Below are positions 52,890-61,233 of a stretch of DNA of 64,000 nucleotides, in pieces; within the stretch, counting starts at the first letter, position 1; each line of letters begins with the position of its first letter. The DNA is from Thermus sp. LT1-2-5. GTDB taxonomy: Bacteria; Deinococcota; Deinococci; Deinococcales; Thermaceae. The stretch lies in assembly GCF_040363165.1 (NCBI RefSeq), contig NZ_BSRG01000004.1, forward strand, positions 124,001 through 188,000. Reading direction: 5' to 3'. The position numbers were made by a program, and so were the translations under genes. The notes beneath the pieces are model-generated. The model saw nothing but the letters and a program-made list of their open reading frames with translations. It searched no databases and was not told the origin of the DNA.

Positions 52890-54188
52890 GTGCGCGCTGC
52901 CTTCCGCACCTTAGGGTGCAAGGTCAACCAGGTGGAAACCGAAGCCCTCTTGGGCTTTCTTAAGGCGTTGGAGCCCCAGGTGGTGCCCCTGGAGGAGGGG
53001 GCCGACCTCGTGGTCATCAACACCTGTGCCGTCACCACCACCGCCGAGGCGGACGCCAGGAAGGAGGTCCGCCGGGCCCGGCGGGCCAACCCCAACGCCT
53101 TCATCGTGGTCACGGGGTGCTACGCCGAGCTCGCCCCCGAGCAAATCCGGGAGCTGGGGGCGGACGTGGTGGTGCCCAATAGCCGTAAGGCGGAGCTTCC
53201 CAAGGTCATCCTGGAGCACTTCGGCCTCCCCTCGGACCCCATCACCACCCCTCCCAACGAGTTCTGGGGGGCGGGGGAAAGGGGGCTTTTAAATAGCCGG
53301 GTGCGGGCCTTTTTGAAGGTGCAAGACGGCTGCCAGGTGGGGTGCGCCTACTGCATCATCCCGAGACTTCGCGGCAAGGAGCGCCACCGGGACCACCAGG
53401 ACGCCTTGGCTGAAGCGGAGGCCCTGCTAAGGATGGGCATCAAGGAAATCGTCCTCACCGGGGTGCGCCTGGGGAGCTACCGGGGGCATCCTAAGGGCAT
53501 CGCCGGGCTCGTGGAGGACCTTTACCACCTGGGGGCCAAGGTGCGGCTTTCCTCCATAGAGCCCGAGGACACGGGGGAGGACCTCCTCAGGGTCATCGCC
53601 CGCTACGCCCCTGCGGTCCGGCCCCACCTGCACCTTTCCTTGCAGACGGGTTCGGACCGGCTCCTTAAGCTCATGGGCCGCCGCTACGACAAGGCTTACT
53701 ACCGAAGCCTGGTGCAAAGGGCCTACGAGCTCATCCCGGGCTTCGCCCTCACCACCGACGTCATCGCTGGCCTGCCCACGGAAACCGAGGAGGAGCACCG
53801 GGAAACCCTGGCTTTCCTGGAAGAGCTGAGGCCCACCCGGGTCCACGCCTTCACCTACACCCCAAGGCCCAAGACCCGGGCCGCCTCCATGCCCCAGGTG
53901 CCCCCGGAGGTGCGCAAGCGCCGCACCAAGGAGCTCATCGCCTTGGCCCAGCGCCTGGCGGAAGAGCGCCTGAGGCCCAAGCTGGGGGGGGAGGTGGAGG
54001 TCTTGGTGGAGCGCCTTCAAGGCGGGCACGCCCTGGGCCACACCCCCGACTACTACGAAGCCCGCCTCACGGGCTCGGCCCGTCCAGGAGATACCGTTTG
54101 GGCCCGGGTGGAAGGGGTGGAAGGGTACACCCTCCTGGGCCAGGTGGTGGGGATCAAAGAGGGGCTTTTGGAGCTCCCCATAAGGTAG
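52890..54188 (+). CDS. mtaB: tRNA methylthiotransferase, MtaB type
   Basis: 432 residues. The UPF0004 domain starts FRTLGCKVNQVETEALLGF; DGCQVGCAYCIIPRLRG holds the CxxxCxxC radical-SAM cluster; a TRAM domain ends the protein (GHALGHTPDYYEARL...). The GCKVNQ-E-S/T form places it in the MtaB group, which methylthiolates t6A37 in tRNA for Lys codons. Start GTG 52890. Confidence 0.93.
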   Translation: MRAAFRTLGCKVNQVETEALLGFLKALEPQVVPLEEGADLVVINTCAVTTTAEADARKEVRRARRANPNAFIVVTGCYAELAPEQIRELGADVVVPNSRKAELPKVILEHFGLPSDPITTPPNEFWGAGERGLLNSRVRAFLKVQDGCQVGCAYCIIPRLRGKERHRDHQDALAEAEALLRMGIKEIVLTGVRLGSYRGHPKGIAGLVEDLYHLGAKVRLSSIEPEDTGEDLLRVIARYAPAVRPHLHLSLQTGSDRLLKLMGRRYDKAYYRSLVQRAYELIPGFALTTDVIAGLPTETEEEHRETLAFLEELRPTRVHAFTYTPRPKTRAASMPQVPPEVRKRRTKELIALAQRLAEERLRPKLGGEVEVLVERLQGGHALGHTPDYYEARLTGSARPGDTVWARVEGVEGYTLLGQVVGIKEGLLELPIR

Positions 54189-54197
54189 ACTTTTCCC

Positions 54198-54521
54198 ATG
54201 GACTGCGTGTTTTGCCGCATCATCCGGGGGGAGCTTCCCTCGCGCAAGGTCTACGAGGACGAAGCGTTTGTGGCCTTCCACGACATCCGGCCCAAGGCGC
54301 CGGTGCACGTTCTGGTGGTGCCCAAGGAGCACGTGGAGAAGCTTTCCGACTACCCCGATAACGAAGAGGGGGAAAGGAAGCTTGGGGCTTTGTTCCGCAC
54401 CGCCAACCGGGTGGCGCGGCTCCTAGGGCTTCCCGGCTACAAGGTCCAGGTGCACGTGGGGGAGAAGGGCGGTCAGGAGGTCTTCCACGTGCACGTGCAC
54501 GTTATGGGGAGCCCCGCTTGA
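54198..54521 (+). CDS. HIT-family nucleotide hydrolase (HinT-like)
   Basis: 107 residues. CVFCRIIRGELPSRKVYEDE opens the HIT domain and VFHVHVHVMG is the His triad. HinT enzymes cleave AMP-lysine and similar adenosine phosphoramidates. TAGACT lies six bases before ATG 54198. Its 3' end overlaps the convergent phosphoesterase gene by 20 bases. Confidence 0.94.
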   Translation: MDCVFCRIIRGELPSRKVYEDEAFVAFHDIRPKAPVHVLVVPKEHVEKLSDYPDNEEGERKLGALFRTANRVARLLGLPGYKVQVHVGEKGGQEVFHVHVHVMGSPA

Positions 54522-55269
54522 GAAGAAAGCGGTCCAGCACCCGGCCTTCAGGGTCTAGGGCGTAGCCTTGGAGGGTGGTTTCCGTGGCCTCCAAGAACAG
54601 GGCGTGGTGGGCCACGTTCAGGGACTGGCTGAAGGGGAGGGGCACCCGGGTGGGGTAAAGAGGGGCGCCCCCGCCCCCCAGAACCAGGTGGGTGGTGGGT
54701 CCCACCCGGAGCCTTTCGTAGTGGTGGTCGTGCCCGGCCAGGACCAGGGGGACTTCCGCGCGGCGCAAAAGGGGCTCCAGCAGGCTCCGCAAGAGGGGGC
54801 TTCCCCCGTGCAGGCCGGACGAGTAAAGGGGGCGGTGTAGGACCACGACCCGCCAAGGGGCGGAGGAGGTGGCCAGGGCCTCTTGTAGCCAAGCCTTTTG
54901 CTCCCGAAGAGAGGCTTCGGTGTACAGGAAAAAGAACTCTAGGGCGCCAAGGCGTAGGCGGTAGAAGGGTTTGGCTAGGCCAAAGCGTCGGAGCTGCTGG
55001 GCTAAGGCGGGGGCGTCGTGGTTGCCAAAGGCCGGGTAGAGGGGCAGGGTGGGGAGGTCCTGGAGAAACCGCTCCACCACTTGGCCCCGGGGGTAGAAGT
55101 TGTCCCCCACGGTGAGGAGGGCCAGGAGGGGCTGTTTTCCGTGTGCGTTCCGCAGAAGGGCCGCCACCTGGACCCTTCCTGGGGTATCGGCCCCCCAGTC
55201 GCCGAAGACCGCCACCCGGGCTGCGTGGGCCTGGAGGAGGAAGAGGAGGGCGAGGAGGGCCCGGAACAC
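54502..55269 (-). CDS. Exported metallophosphoesterase
   Basis: 255 residues with a signal peptide (FRALLALLFLLQAHA). AVFGDWG, TVGDNFYPRGQ, AFGNHDAPA, VVLHRPLYSS and LAGHDHHYER are the di-metal motifs of the calcineurin-like/purple-acid-phosphatase group. The GHDHxYER ending suggests purple-acid type. Start GTG 55269, three bases after the nuclease gene. Substrate unknown. Confidence 0.87.
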   Translation of the reverse strand: MFRALLALLFLLQAHAARVAVFGDWGADTPGRVQVAALLRNAHGKQPLLALLTVGDNFYPRGQVVERFLQDLPTLPLYPAFGNHDAPALAQQLRRFGLAKPFYRLRLGALEFFFLYTEASLREQKAWLQEALATSSAPWRVVVLHRPLYSSGLHGGSPLLRSLLEPLLRRAEVPLVLAGHDHHYERLRVGPTTHLVLGGGGAPLYPTRVPLPFSQSLNVAHHALFLEATETTLQGYALDPEGRVLDRFLLKRGSP

Positions 55270-55272
55270 GGG

Positions 55273-55701
55273 CTAGGCTTCCGCTGCCCCGTGGGGCTTG
55301 AGGCTTGCCTCCTCCACCCCTGCCTTCTCCACCACGTCCTCCGCCACCAGGATGGGGGCTCCCACCCGGAGGGCCAGGGCCATGGCGTCGGAGGGGCGGG
55401 CGTCCACCTCTAGCTCAATCCCCCGGTGTTCCAGGATGAGCCGGGCGTAAAAGGTGCCGTCTTTCAGATCGGTGATCTCCACCCGCTTGAGCTTTCCCTG
55501 GAGCATGTCCATCACGGACAGGAGAAGGTCTGGGGTGAGGGGGCGGGGAGGCTTTTCCCCTTGCAGGGCCACCACGATGTGGTGGGCCTCGAGGGGACCA
55601 ATCACAATGGGAAGGAGCTTGTCGTTCTCCGTCCTGAGCAGGACCACCACGCTGCCGTTTTGCGGGTCCACGCCCAGGGTTTCAATCTTGGCGTGTAGCA
55701 T
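55273..55701 (-). CDS. Bifunctional nuclease domain protein (DUF151)
   Basis: 142 residues. LPIVIGPLEAHHIVVALQGEK and RPLTPDLLLSVMDMLQGKLKRVEI, then RPSDAMALALRVGAPILV, match the BFN domain known from T. maritima and plants, with reported RNase/DNase activity. TATACT is six bases before ATG 55701, a leaderless start. Divergent from the phosphoribosyltransferase gene. Confidence 0.9.
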   Translation of the reverse strand: MLHAKIETLGVDPQNGSVVVLLRTENDKLLPIVIGPLEAHHIVVALQGEKPPRPLTPDLLLSVMDMLQGKLKRVEITDLKDGTFYARLILEHRGIELEVDARPSDAMALALRVGAPILVAEDVVEKAGVEEASLKPHGAAEA

Positions 55702-55707
55702 ACTTTG

Positions 55708-55717
55708 AGTATAGACT
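55708..55717. promoter_or_regulatory. Overlapping divergent -10 boxes
   Basis: On the minus strand TATACT (55713-55708) lies six bases before ATG 55701. On the plus strand TAGACT (55712-55717) lies six bases before GTG 55724. The two boxes overlap by two bases, so polymerase can probably use only one at a time. Both transcripts would be leaderless. Confidence 0.7.
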
Positions 55718-55723
55718 GGCGGC

Positions 55724-56260
55724 GTGAGGACCTACCCTGTGGAGATCGCCGGGGTCAAGCGGGAGCTTCCCATCGTCCAGGTGGGCCCGGACGTGGCCGT
55801 GGCCCTTTTGAACCTCTTGGGGGACACCGAGCTCACCGAGGCCGCCGCCGAGGAGTTGGCCAAGCGCCTCCCTTCCGAGGTGGAGACCCTGGTCACCCCA
55901 GAGGTCAAGGCGGTGCCCTTGGCCCACGCCCTTTCCCGCATCACGGGGAAGCCCTACGTGGTGGCCCGCAAGACGGAGAAGCCCTACATGATCAACCCCG
56001 TGAGCCGCCAGGTGCTCTCCATCACCACGGGCAAGCCCCAGCTTTTGGTGCTGGACGGAGCCGATGTTCCCCTCATCCGGGGGAAGAAGGTGGCCATCGT
56101 GGACGATGTGGTTTCCACCGGCTCCACCCTTTCTGGGCTGAGGGAGCTCATCGAGAGCGTGGGGGGGCAGGTGGTGGCGGTCCTGGCGGTCTTCACCGAG
56201 GGCACGCCCAGGCAGGACGTCATCGCCCTGGGCCACCTGCCCCTTTTTAAGCCGGAGTAG
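55724..56260 (+). CDS. Phosphoribosyltransferase, Apt-like (copy 1)
   Basis: 178 residues. [21 protein letters not shown] is the PRPP-binding loop of type I phosphoribosyltransferases. [25 protein letters not shown] is the flexible hood region seen in adenine and xanthine enzymes. It lies beside a second, related gene. Purine base specificity unproven; Apt/Xpt-like is the best guess. Confidence 0.85.
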   Translation: MRTYPVEIAGVKRELPIVQVGPDVAVALLNLLGDTELTEAAAEELAKRLPSEVETLVTPEVKAVPLAHALSRITGKPYVVARKTEKPYMINPVSRQVLSITTGKPQLLVLDGADVPLIRGKKVAIVDDVVSTGSTLSGLRELIESVGGQVVAVLAVFTEGTPRQDVIALGHLPLFKPE

Positions 56261-56269
56261 GAGGGCTTT

Positions 56270-56797
56270 ATGGAAACCTATCCCATCGCCATCGGCGGCG
56301 TAACCCGGCATGTGCCCCTGATTGAGCCCCTACCGGGGCGGCGCATCCCCTTGGTGGAGTTTTTGGGGGACCCGGAACTGGTGCGGGCCGCGGCCTTGGC
56401 CCTTAGGCCCTTGGTGCCCAAGGAAACCGAGGTTCTCTTCACCACGGAAACGAGCCCCATCCCCCTCACCCACGTGTTGGCGGAGGAGATGGGCCTGCCC
56501 TACGTGGTGGCCCGCCGCCGCCGCCGCCCCTACATGGAAGACCCCATCATCCAGGAGGTGCAGACCCTCACCCTCGGGGTGGGGGAGGTGCTTTGGTTGG
56601 ACCGCCGCTTCGCCGAAAAGCTCTTGAACCAGAAGGTGGCCCTTATTTCCGACGTGGTTTCTAGCGGCGAAACCATGCGGGCCATGGAGCGCATGGTTCA
56701 AAGGGCCGGGGGACGGGTGGTGGCGCGCTTGGCTGCCTTCCGCCAGGGAAGCCCGGCCTTGGATGTGATTACCGTGGCGGAGCTACCAGTGCTGTAG
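56270..56797 (+). CDS. Phosphoribosyltransferase-like protein (copy 2)
   Basis: 175 residues, clearly related to the preceding gene (ETYPIAIGGVTRHVPLIE vs [18 protein letters not shown]). The PRPP loop reads KVALISDVVSSGETMRAME, with Asp-Asp changed to Ser-Asp and Thr-Gly-Ser-Thr to Ser-Gly-Glu-Thr, so catalysis may be altered or lost. Start ATG 56270 with TAGGAGGGC. Its end overlaps the HAD gene by 29 bases on the other strand. Confidence 0.8.
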   Translation: METYPIAIGGVTRHVPLIEPLPGRRIPLVEFLGDPELVRAAALALRPLVPKETEVLFTTETSPIPLTHVLAEEMGLPYVVARRRRRPYMEDPIIQEVQTLTLGVGEVLWLDRRFAEKLLNQKVALISDVVSSGETMRAMERMVQRAGGRVVARLAAFRQGSPALDVITVAELPVL

Positions 56798-57380
56798 CCG
56801 CGTACATCTCCGCCCGGAGGCCGAGCCTCCGGGCGGTTTCCACGTTCTCGGGATCGTCGTCCAGGTAGAGGGTTTCCTCTGGGGAGAGGCCTAGGCCCTT
56901 TAAGGCCAGCAGAAAAGCCCTGGGGTCTGGTTTGGCCACCCCTAGGGCGCAGGAGGCGAAGAACCCGTCCACGTACCGGTCCAGGCCGTGGTAGGCCAGG
57001 CTTTCCTTAAGGCTTGGCAGGGTGTTGGAGAGCACCCCCACCTTGAACCCCCGCGCCTTTAGGTCCTGAAGGAGGGCTTCGGCGCCCGGGGCTTGGCGCA
57101 TGAAGTGGTAGTAGCGGAGACCTTTAAGCCGCTTTGGGGGCAGGCCGAGGTCCTTGGCGGCCTTGTGGGCCAGGGTTTGGAAGAAGCGGGCTTCCTCTTT
57201 CAAGGTGCGCACCTTGAGCCAACGCACCGCCTCGAGGATTTCCCGCATGACCCAGGCCAGCACCGCCAGGGTTTTTTCCAGGCCTGGCCCCTGGGCGGCC
57301 AGCTCCAAAGCCTTCTTGTAAAGGGCCTCCTCGTCCATGAGGAGGAGTACCCCGTCCCGGTCCAACAAGGCCCCCCGCAT
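56769..57380 (-). CDS. HAD-superfamily hydrolase
   Basis: 203 residues. Motif I GALLDRDGVLLLMDE has Asp-x-Asp, VLSNTLPSLKE is motif II, GVAKPDPRAF motif III and YLDDDPENVETARRLG motif IV. TAAACT is six bases before ATG 57380, indicating a leaderless message. Substrate unknown. Confidence 0.85.
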   Translation of the reverse strand: MRGALLDRDGVLLLMDEEALYKKALELAAQGPGLEKTLAVLAWVMREILEAVRWLKVRTLKEEARFFQTLAHKAAKDLGLPPKRLKGLRYYHFMRQAPGAEALLQDLKARGFKVGVLSNTLPSLKESLAYHGLDRYVDGFFASCALGVAKPDPRAFLLALKGLGLSPEETLYLDDDPENVETARRLGLRAEMYAATALVAPPR

Positions 57381-57416
57381 GGGGCGAGTTTAGCACCCCC
57401 ACCCGAGGAAGCGGGG

Positions 57417-57938
57417 TCAGGCGACCCGCCATACCCCCTTTTCCGTGGCCAGGTGCGTCATGGGCACGTCCCAGGGGTCCCGGGGGAGGTGGGGAAGGAG
57501 CAGGGCTTCCGGCGCCACCCCCAAGCGGGCGGCTTCCAGTTTGGCCAGGAAGCGGTCGTAAAACCCCTTGCCGTGCCCCAGACGGAAGCCTTCCCGGTCA
57601 AAGGCCAGGCCCGGGACCACCACCAGGTCTAACGCCCCCGGGTCCACGGGGGGCGTGGTGGGCTCCAAGAGGCCAAAGGGGCCTGGGGCCAGGGGGCCCA
57701 AGGGGTGCACGGAAAGCTCCTCCCCCGCCACCTTGGGCAGGTAGTAGCGGGCTGGGTATTGCTCCGTTAGGGCGAGGAGGTCCAGCTCGTGGGGCAAGGG
57801 GTGGTAGAGGAGGATGGCCCTAAACCCCTTTTCCCTAAGCCAGGGGACGAGCTGGGCCATCACCCTTTGGGAAAGGGTCTGGCGGTCCAAGGTTTTCCAA
57901 ACGCCCAGGGCCCAGCGGCGTAGGGCGGGCTTGTCCAC
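57417..57938 (-). CDS. 5-formyltetrahydrofolate cyclo-ligase family
   Basis: 173 residues from GTG 57938. YHPLPHELDLLALTE, LVVVPGLAFDREGFRLGHGKGFYDRFLA is the family signature, and LGVAPEALL near the end. The enzyme turns 5-formyl-THF to methenyl-THF with ATP. A TTG upstream gives 12 more residues, but the promoter and TACCCT-N6-GTG spacing favour 57938. Confidence 0.88.
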   Translation of the reverse strand: MDKPALRRWALGVWKTLDRQTLSQRVMAQLVPWLREKGFRAILLYHPLPHELDLLALTEQYPARYYLPKVAGEELSVHPLGPLAPGPFGLLEPTTPPVDPGALDLVVVPGLAFDREGFRLGHGKGFYDRFLAKLEAARLGVAPEALLLPHLPRDPWDVPMTHLATEKGVWRVA

Positions 57939-57963
57939 GGAGGGAGGGTACCACCCCGGCCTC

Positions 57964-57990
57964 TTGACACTCAAGGCGGTTGAGTGTCAA
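57964..57990. promoter_or_regulatory. CIRCE-like inverted repeat in a divergent promoter
   Basis: TTGACACTC-N9-GAGTGTCAA, extending to a perfect 11-bp repeat TTGACACTCAA/TTGAGTGTCAA with a 5-base spacer. Spacing is the 9-9-9 of the CIRCE operator, with 14 of 18 arm bases identical to TTAGCACTC/GAGTGCTAA. TTGACA -35 boxes for both directions lie inside it: CAAAAT for FmdB and TACCCT for the cyclo-ligase are candidate -10 boxes. Confidence 0.7.
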
Positions 57991-58013
57991 AATTCCCCTT
58001 AGGAGGGTAGGGT

Positions 58014-58235
58014 ATGCCGGTCTACGTTTACAAGGGCCTGGAAACGGGCAACTACTACGAGTTTGAACAGGGCTTCCACGACGAGCCTCTGAAGACCCAT
58101 CCAGAAACGGGCGAACCCCTTAAGCGGGTCATCACCCCGCCCGCCATCATCTTCAAGGGTTCGGGGTGGCACGTGAAGGACTACGCCAAGAAGGACGCCT
58201 CTGCCAAGTCGGAAGGGAGCGAGGCCAAGGAGTAG
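58014..58235 (+). CDS. FmdB-family protein lacking the zinc cysteines
   Basis: 73 residues. The FmdB outline is clear: MPVYVYKG...YYEFEQGF and ITPPAIIFKGSGWHVKDYAKK. Normal FmdB/zf-CxxC members have two CxxC pairs; here those positions read LETG and HPETG. So the zinc ribbon is gone or replaced by another fold. The tail is Lys/Ser/Glu-rich. Start ATG 58014 after AGGAGGG. Function unknown; its promoter holds the CIRCE-like site. Confidence 0.85.
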   Translation: MPVYVYKGLETGNYYEFEQGFHDEPLKTHPETGEPLKRVITPPAIIFKGSGWHVKDYAKKDASAKSEGSEAKE

Positions 58236-58239
58236 GCCC

Positions 58240-58937
58240 TTGGCCCCCTCTGGCCCCGGGGCTGGCCTCGGGGCCTTATTCTTGGTTCCTGCTCAAGCTG
58301 GCTTGCGTCGCTGCTCCTTTTGCTGGGCTGTAACCCCTAGGCGGCGATTTGGGCCACCTCTGATGGGCATGGGGCTCCTCCTGCTCCTCCTGGCCAACAG
58401 CTCCGTGGTGGTTCCGGCGGGGCACGTGGGGGTGGTCTTCAACCTCCTGCGGGGGGTGCGGGAACGGCCCCTTTACGAGGGCATCCACTTCGTGGTGCCC
58501 GGGTTGCAACAGGTGATCCTTTACGATCACCCGGGTGAAGGAGGTGACCTTCTCGCCCCTACAAGGGGGAAAGGCGGGCCGATACCTCCATCCGGGCCCG
58601 CTCCAAGGAGGGGTTGGAGATGGGGGTGGACGTCACGGCCCAGTACAGCGTCCTCAAGGACCGGGCGCCCAAGCTACACCAGGAGGTGGGGCCGGGCTAT
58701 CTGGAAGTCCTCATCGTGCCTCAGGTGCGTTCCAAGGTGCGGGACGCCGCCATCTTGCGGGCGGAAGGCGAGGCTAAGGCCATCGCCCTCCGGGGCCAGG
58801 TTATCAAGAACGCACCCGAGGTGGTGCAGCTCACCTTCGCCGAGAAGCTCGCTCCTGGGGTCCAGACCATCTTTGTCCCTAGCAGGGAGAACTGCCCCCT
58901 GGACCTTAGAGGCCCTCAGGGGGGCCCCAAGCCCTAG
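58240..58937 (+). pseudogene. Broken prohibitin/SPFH (HflC-like) gene
   Basis: Three frames carry consecutive parts. Frame from 58240: membrane helix then VVPAGHVGVVFNLLRGV, GIHFVVPGLQQVILYD. About 58530: TRVKEVTFSPLQ. About 58580 onwards: ADTSIRARSKEGLEM, then PGYLEVLIVPQVRSKVRDA and RAEGEAKAIALRG...VQTIFVPSREN. Two frameshifts are needed, and the piece between VRDA and AILRAEGEA is much shorter than in intact prohibitins, so an internal deletion is likely too. No full-length product is possible. Confidence 0.85.
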
Positions 58938-59383
58938 CGCAGGACCCGGTCCCCAGGGGCGGGCTCCAGGACCCCTTCCCGCACCTCCAAAATCCCCCGG
59001 TAGGCGGTGCCGGGGGCGTAGGTTTCCCCCGGTTGGAGCCTAGCCACCTTGAGCACCCGCCCCTCCCCGTCCAAAAAGGCCACCACCACGCCGAAGCGGT
59101 AGCCCTCCGTGGAGAAGGGAGCGTCCGTGGCCTCAGGAAAGAGGTAGAGAAGGGCCTCCAGCCCCTCTCGCCGCAAGCCCAGGCCCAGGTTCCAGGCCTC
59201 GGGGGTGCGGGCCAGGCGGGCCCGTAAGGTGTGGCGGCCCTGGGGGGTTTCCACCACTACCTGGGCGGGCGGGGGTGGGGTTTGGAAGCGCCGGGCCGCC
59301 AGGAGGTACCCCAAAAAGGAAAAGACGGAAAGGACGATTAAGAGGGCGAAGGCCACCAGGGGAAAGAGGGGGCTGCGTTCCAC
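58934..59383 (-). CDS. DUF192-like protein, divergent copy
   Basis: 149 residues. An N-terminal helix (8-31) anchors a DUF192-like body (LARTPEAWNLGLGLRREGL, LLYLFPEATDAPF, VVAFLDGEGRVLKV, GTAYRGILEVREGVLEPAPGD). The usual FWMKNT core is replaced by FSTEGYRFGV. It follows the better DUF192 copy by two bases on the same strand. Function unknown; likely envelope. Confidence 0.7.
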   Translation of the reverse strand: MERSPLFPLVAFALLIVLSVFSFLGYLLAARRFQTPPPPAQVVVETPQGRHTLRARLARTPEAWNLGLGLRREGLEALLYLFPEATDAPFSTEGYRFGVVVAFLDGEGRVLKVARLQPGETYAPGTAYRGILEVREGVLEPAPGDRVLR

Positions 59384-59385
59384 GC

Positions 59386-59835
59386 CTATTTGGGCCAGAG
59401 CTTTAGGGCCTCGCCCCCCACCTTGGCTCCTTGGGTGAGGCCCCGCCGGGCGAACCAGCCCTGGTTCACCTCCAACGCTCCCTGGTACAGCACCCCGGGA
59501 TAGTAGACGGGGCAGGGGTCGGCCTTGCAGGGCTCCATGTCCAGGATGCGCAGGATGACCCCCTGGCGGTCAAAGAAGGCGATGGAAAGTGGGATCAGGG
59601 TGTTTTTCATCCAAAACCCCCCTGCGGTGGGGGTGGGGAAGAGGAAGACCATGCCCTCGTTCTCTCCCAGGCGCTGGCGGAACATAAGCCCCTGGGCCTG
59701 GCGCTCTGGGGTGTCCGCCACCTCCACCTTGAGGAGGTACCGCTTTCCCCCCTGCTCCACGTAGAGGGTGCTTTTGGGAAAGGATAGCCCCTGAGCCAAG
59801 GCGAGGAGGCCGAGGAGAAAGGCCAAGAGGCGCAT
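59386..59835 (-). CDS. Exported DUF192 protein
   Basis: 149 residues with a signal peptide. VADTPERQAQGLMFRQRLGENEGMVFLFPT, GGFWMKNTLIPLSIAFFDRQG and YQGALEVNQGWFARRG are standard DUF192. Such proteins are small beta barrels of unknown role. CATAAT lies six bases before ATG 59835, so it is transcribed independently of tmk, with which it lies eight bases apart. Confidence 0.85.
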   Translation of the reverse strand: MRLLAFLLGLLALAQGLSFPKSTLYVEQGGKRYLLKVEVADTPERQAQGLMFRQRLGENEGMVFLFPTPTAGGFWMKNTLIPLSIAFFDRQGVILRILDMEPCKADPCPVYYPGVLYQGALEVNQGWFARRGLTQGAKVGGEALKLWPK

Positions 59836-59842
59836 GGGCCCA

Positions 59843-60442
<600 letters not shown>

Positions 60443-61171
60443 CTAGAGCCCCGTGGGGTGGTCCAGGAACACCCAGGGCAGGCCGAAGCGTTCCTCCAGG
60501 TGGGCCGCCAGGGCCTTGACCCCGAAGACCTCGGTGTCGTAATGGCCGGCGTAGATGACGTTGAGCCCCCGCTCAAAGGTTTCGTGGAAGGCGCTGTGCT
60601 TGGGCTCCCCGGTGATGAAGAGGTCCGCCTCCACCTGGCTTACCAGGCTCGCCGCCCCCCCCGAAACGATCACCACCTGTTCCACCCGGTCCTTACCCCC
60701 TTGGTGGACCAGAGGCTGCATCCCCGTGAGTTGTCCGAGCATGTCCGCTACCTGGACCAGGGGGGTGGGGAGGGGGAAGCGCCCCTTCACCCCCACGTCG
60801 TAGGGGGAAAGCTCCACCAGACCCAAGGCCCGGGCCAGGACGAAGTTGTTGCCCACCTCGGGGTGGGCGTCCAAGGGAAGGTGGGCGGCGTAGAGGTTGA
60901 TGCCGCCTTGGAAAAGGAGCTCCAGGCGCCTTTTGTGGTGGCCTCGGATGGGGAAGGGCTTGCCCCAGAAAAGGCCGTGGTGCACCAGGAGGAAGTCCAC
61001 TCCCTCTTCTAAGGCCTTTTGGAAGGTGGCCTCCGCCGCATCCACCGCCGCCCCCACCTTGCGCACCTCCTCCTTTCCCTCCACCTGCAGGCCGTTGAGG
61101 GAGGGGTCTTGGGGGAAGTCGGCGAGCCGCAGGTAACCGTCCAGGTAGCGCACCAGCGCATCCCGCTTCAT
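60443..61171 (-). CDS. NIF3-family dinuclear-metal protein
   Basis: 242 residues. LNGLQVEG, LLVHHGLFWGKPFPI, LYAAHLPLDAHPEVGNN and AGHYDTEVFGV supply the metal ligands of the Nif3 (YqfO) family, toroidal hexamers described as GTP cyclohydrolase type 2-like. Precise role is unclear. The start lies 62 bases from the divergent S9 peptidase. Confidence 0.92.
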   Translation of the reverse strand: MKRDALVRYLDGYLRLADFPQDPSLNGLQVEGKEEVRKVGAAVDAAEATFQKALEEGVDFLLVHHGLFWGKPFPIRGHHKRRLELLFQGGINLYAAHLPLDAHPEVGNNFVLARALGLVELSPYDVGVKGRFPLPTPLVQVADMLGQLTGMQPLVHQGGKDRVEQVVIVSGGAASLVSQVEADLFITGEPKHSAFHETFERGLNVIYAGHYDTEVFGVKALAAHLEERFGLPWVFLDHPTGL

Positions 61172-61210
61172 GGGCCCTAGCTTACCGGAAGCCCCCCCTG
61201 GGCGAATGGC

Positions 61211-61233
61211 TGACCGGTCAGTAACATGGGAGC
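61211..61233 (+). promoter_or_regulatory. Operator-like palindrome and -10 box of the S9 peptidase
   Basis: TGACCGGTCA (61211-61220) is a perfect 10-base palindrome ending one base before TAACAT (61222-61227), which lies six bases before GTG 61234. Palindromes of this form are often bound by TetR-type repressors; no such regulator is adjacent. Confidence 0.55.
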
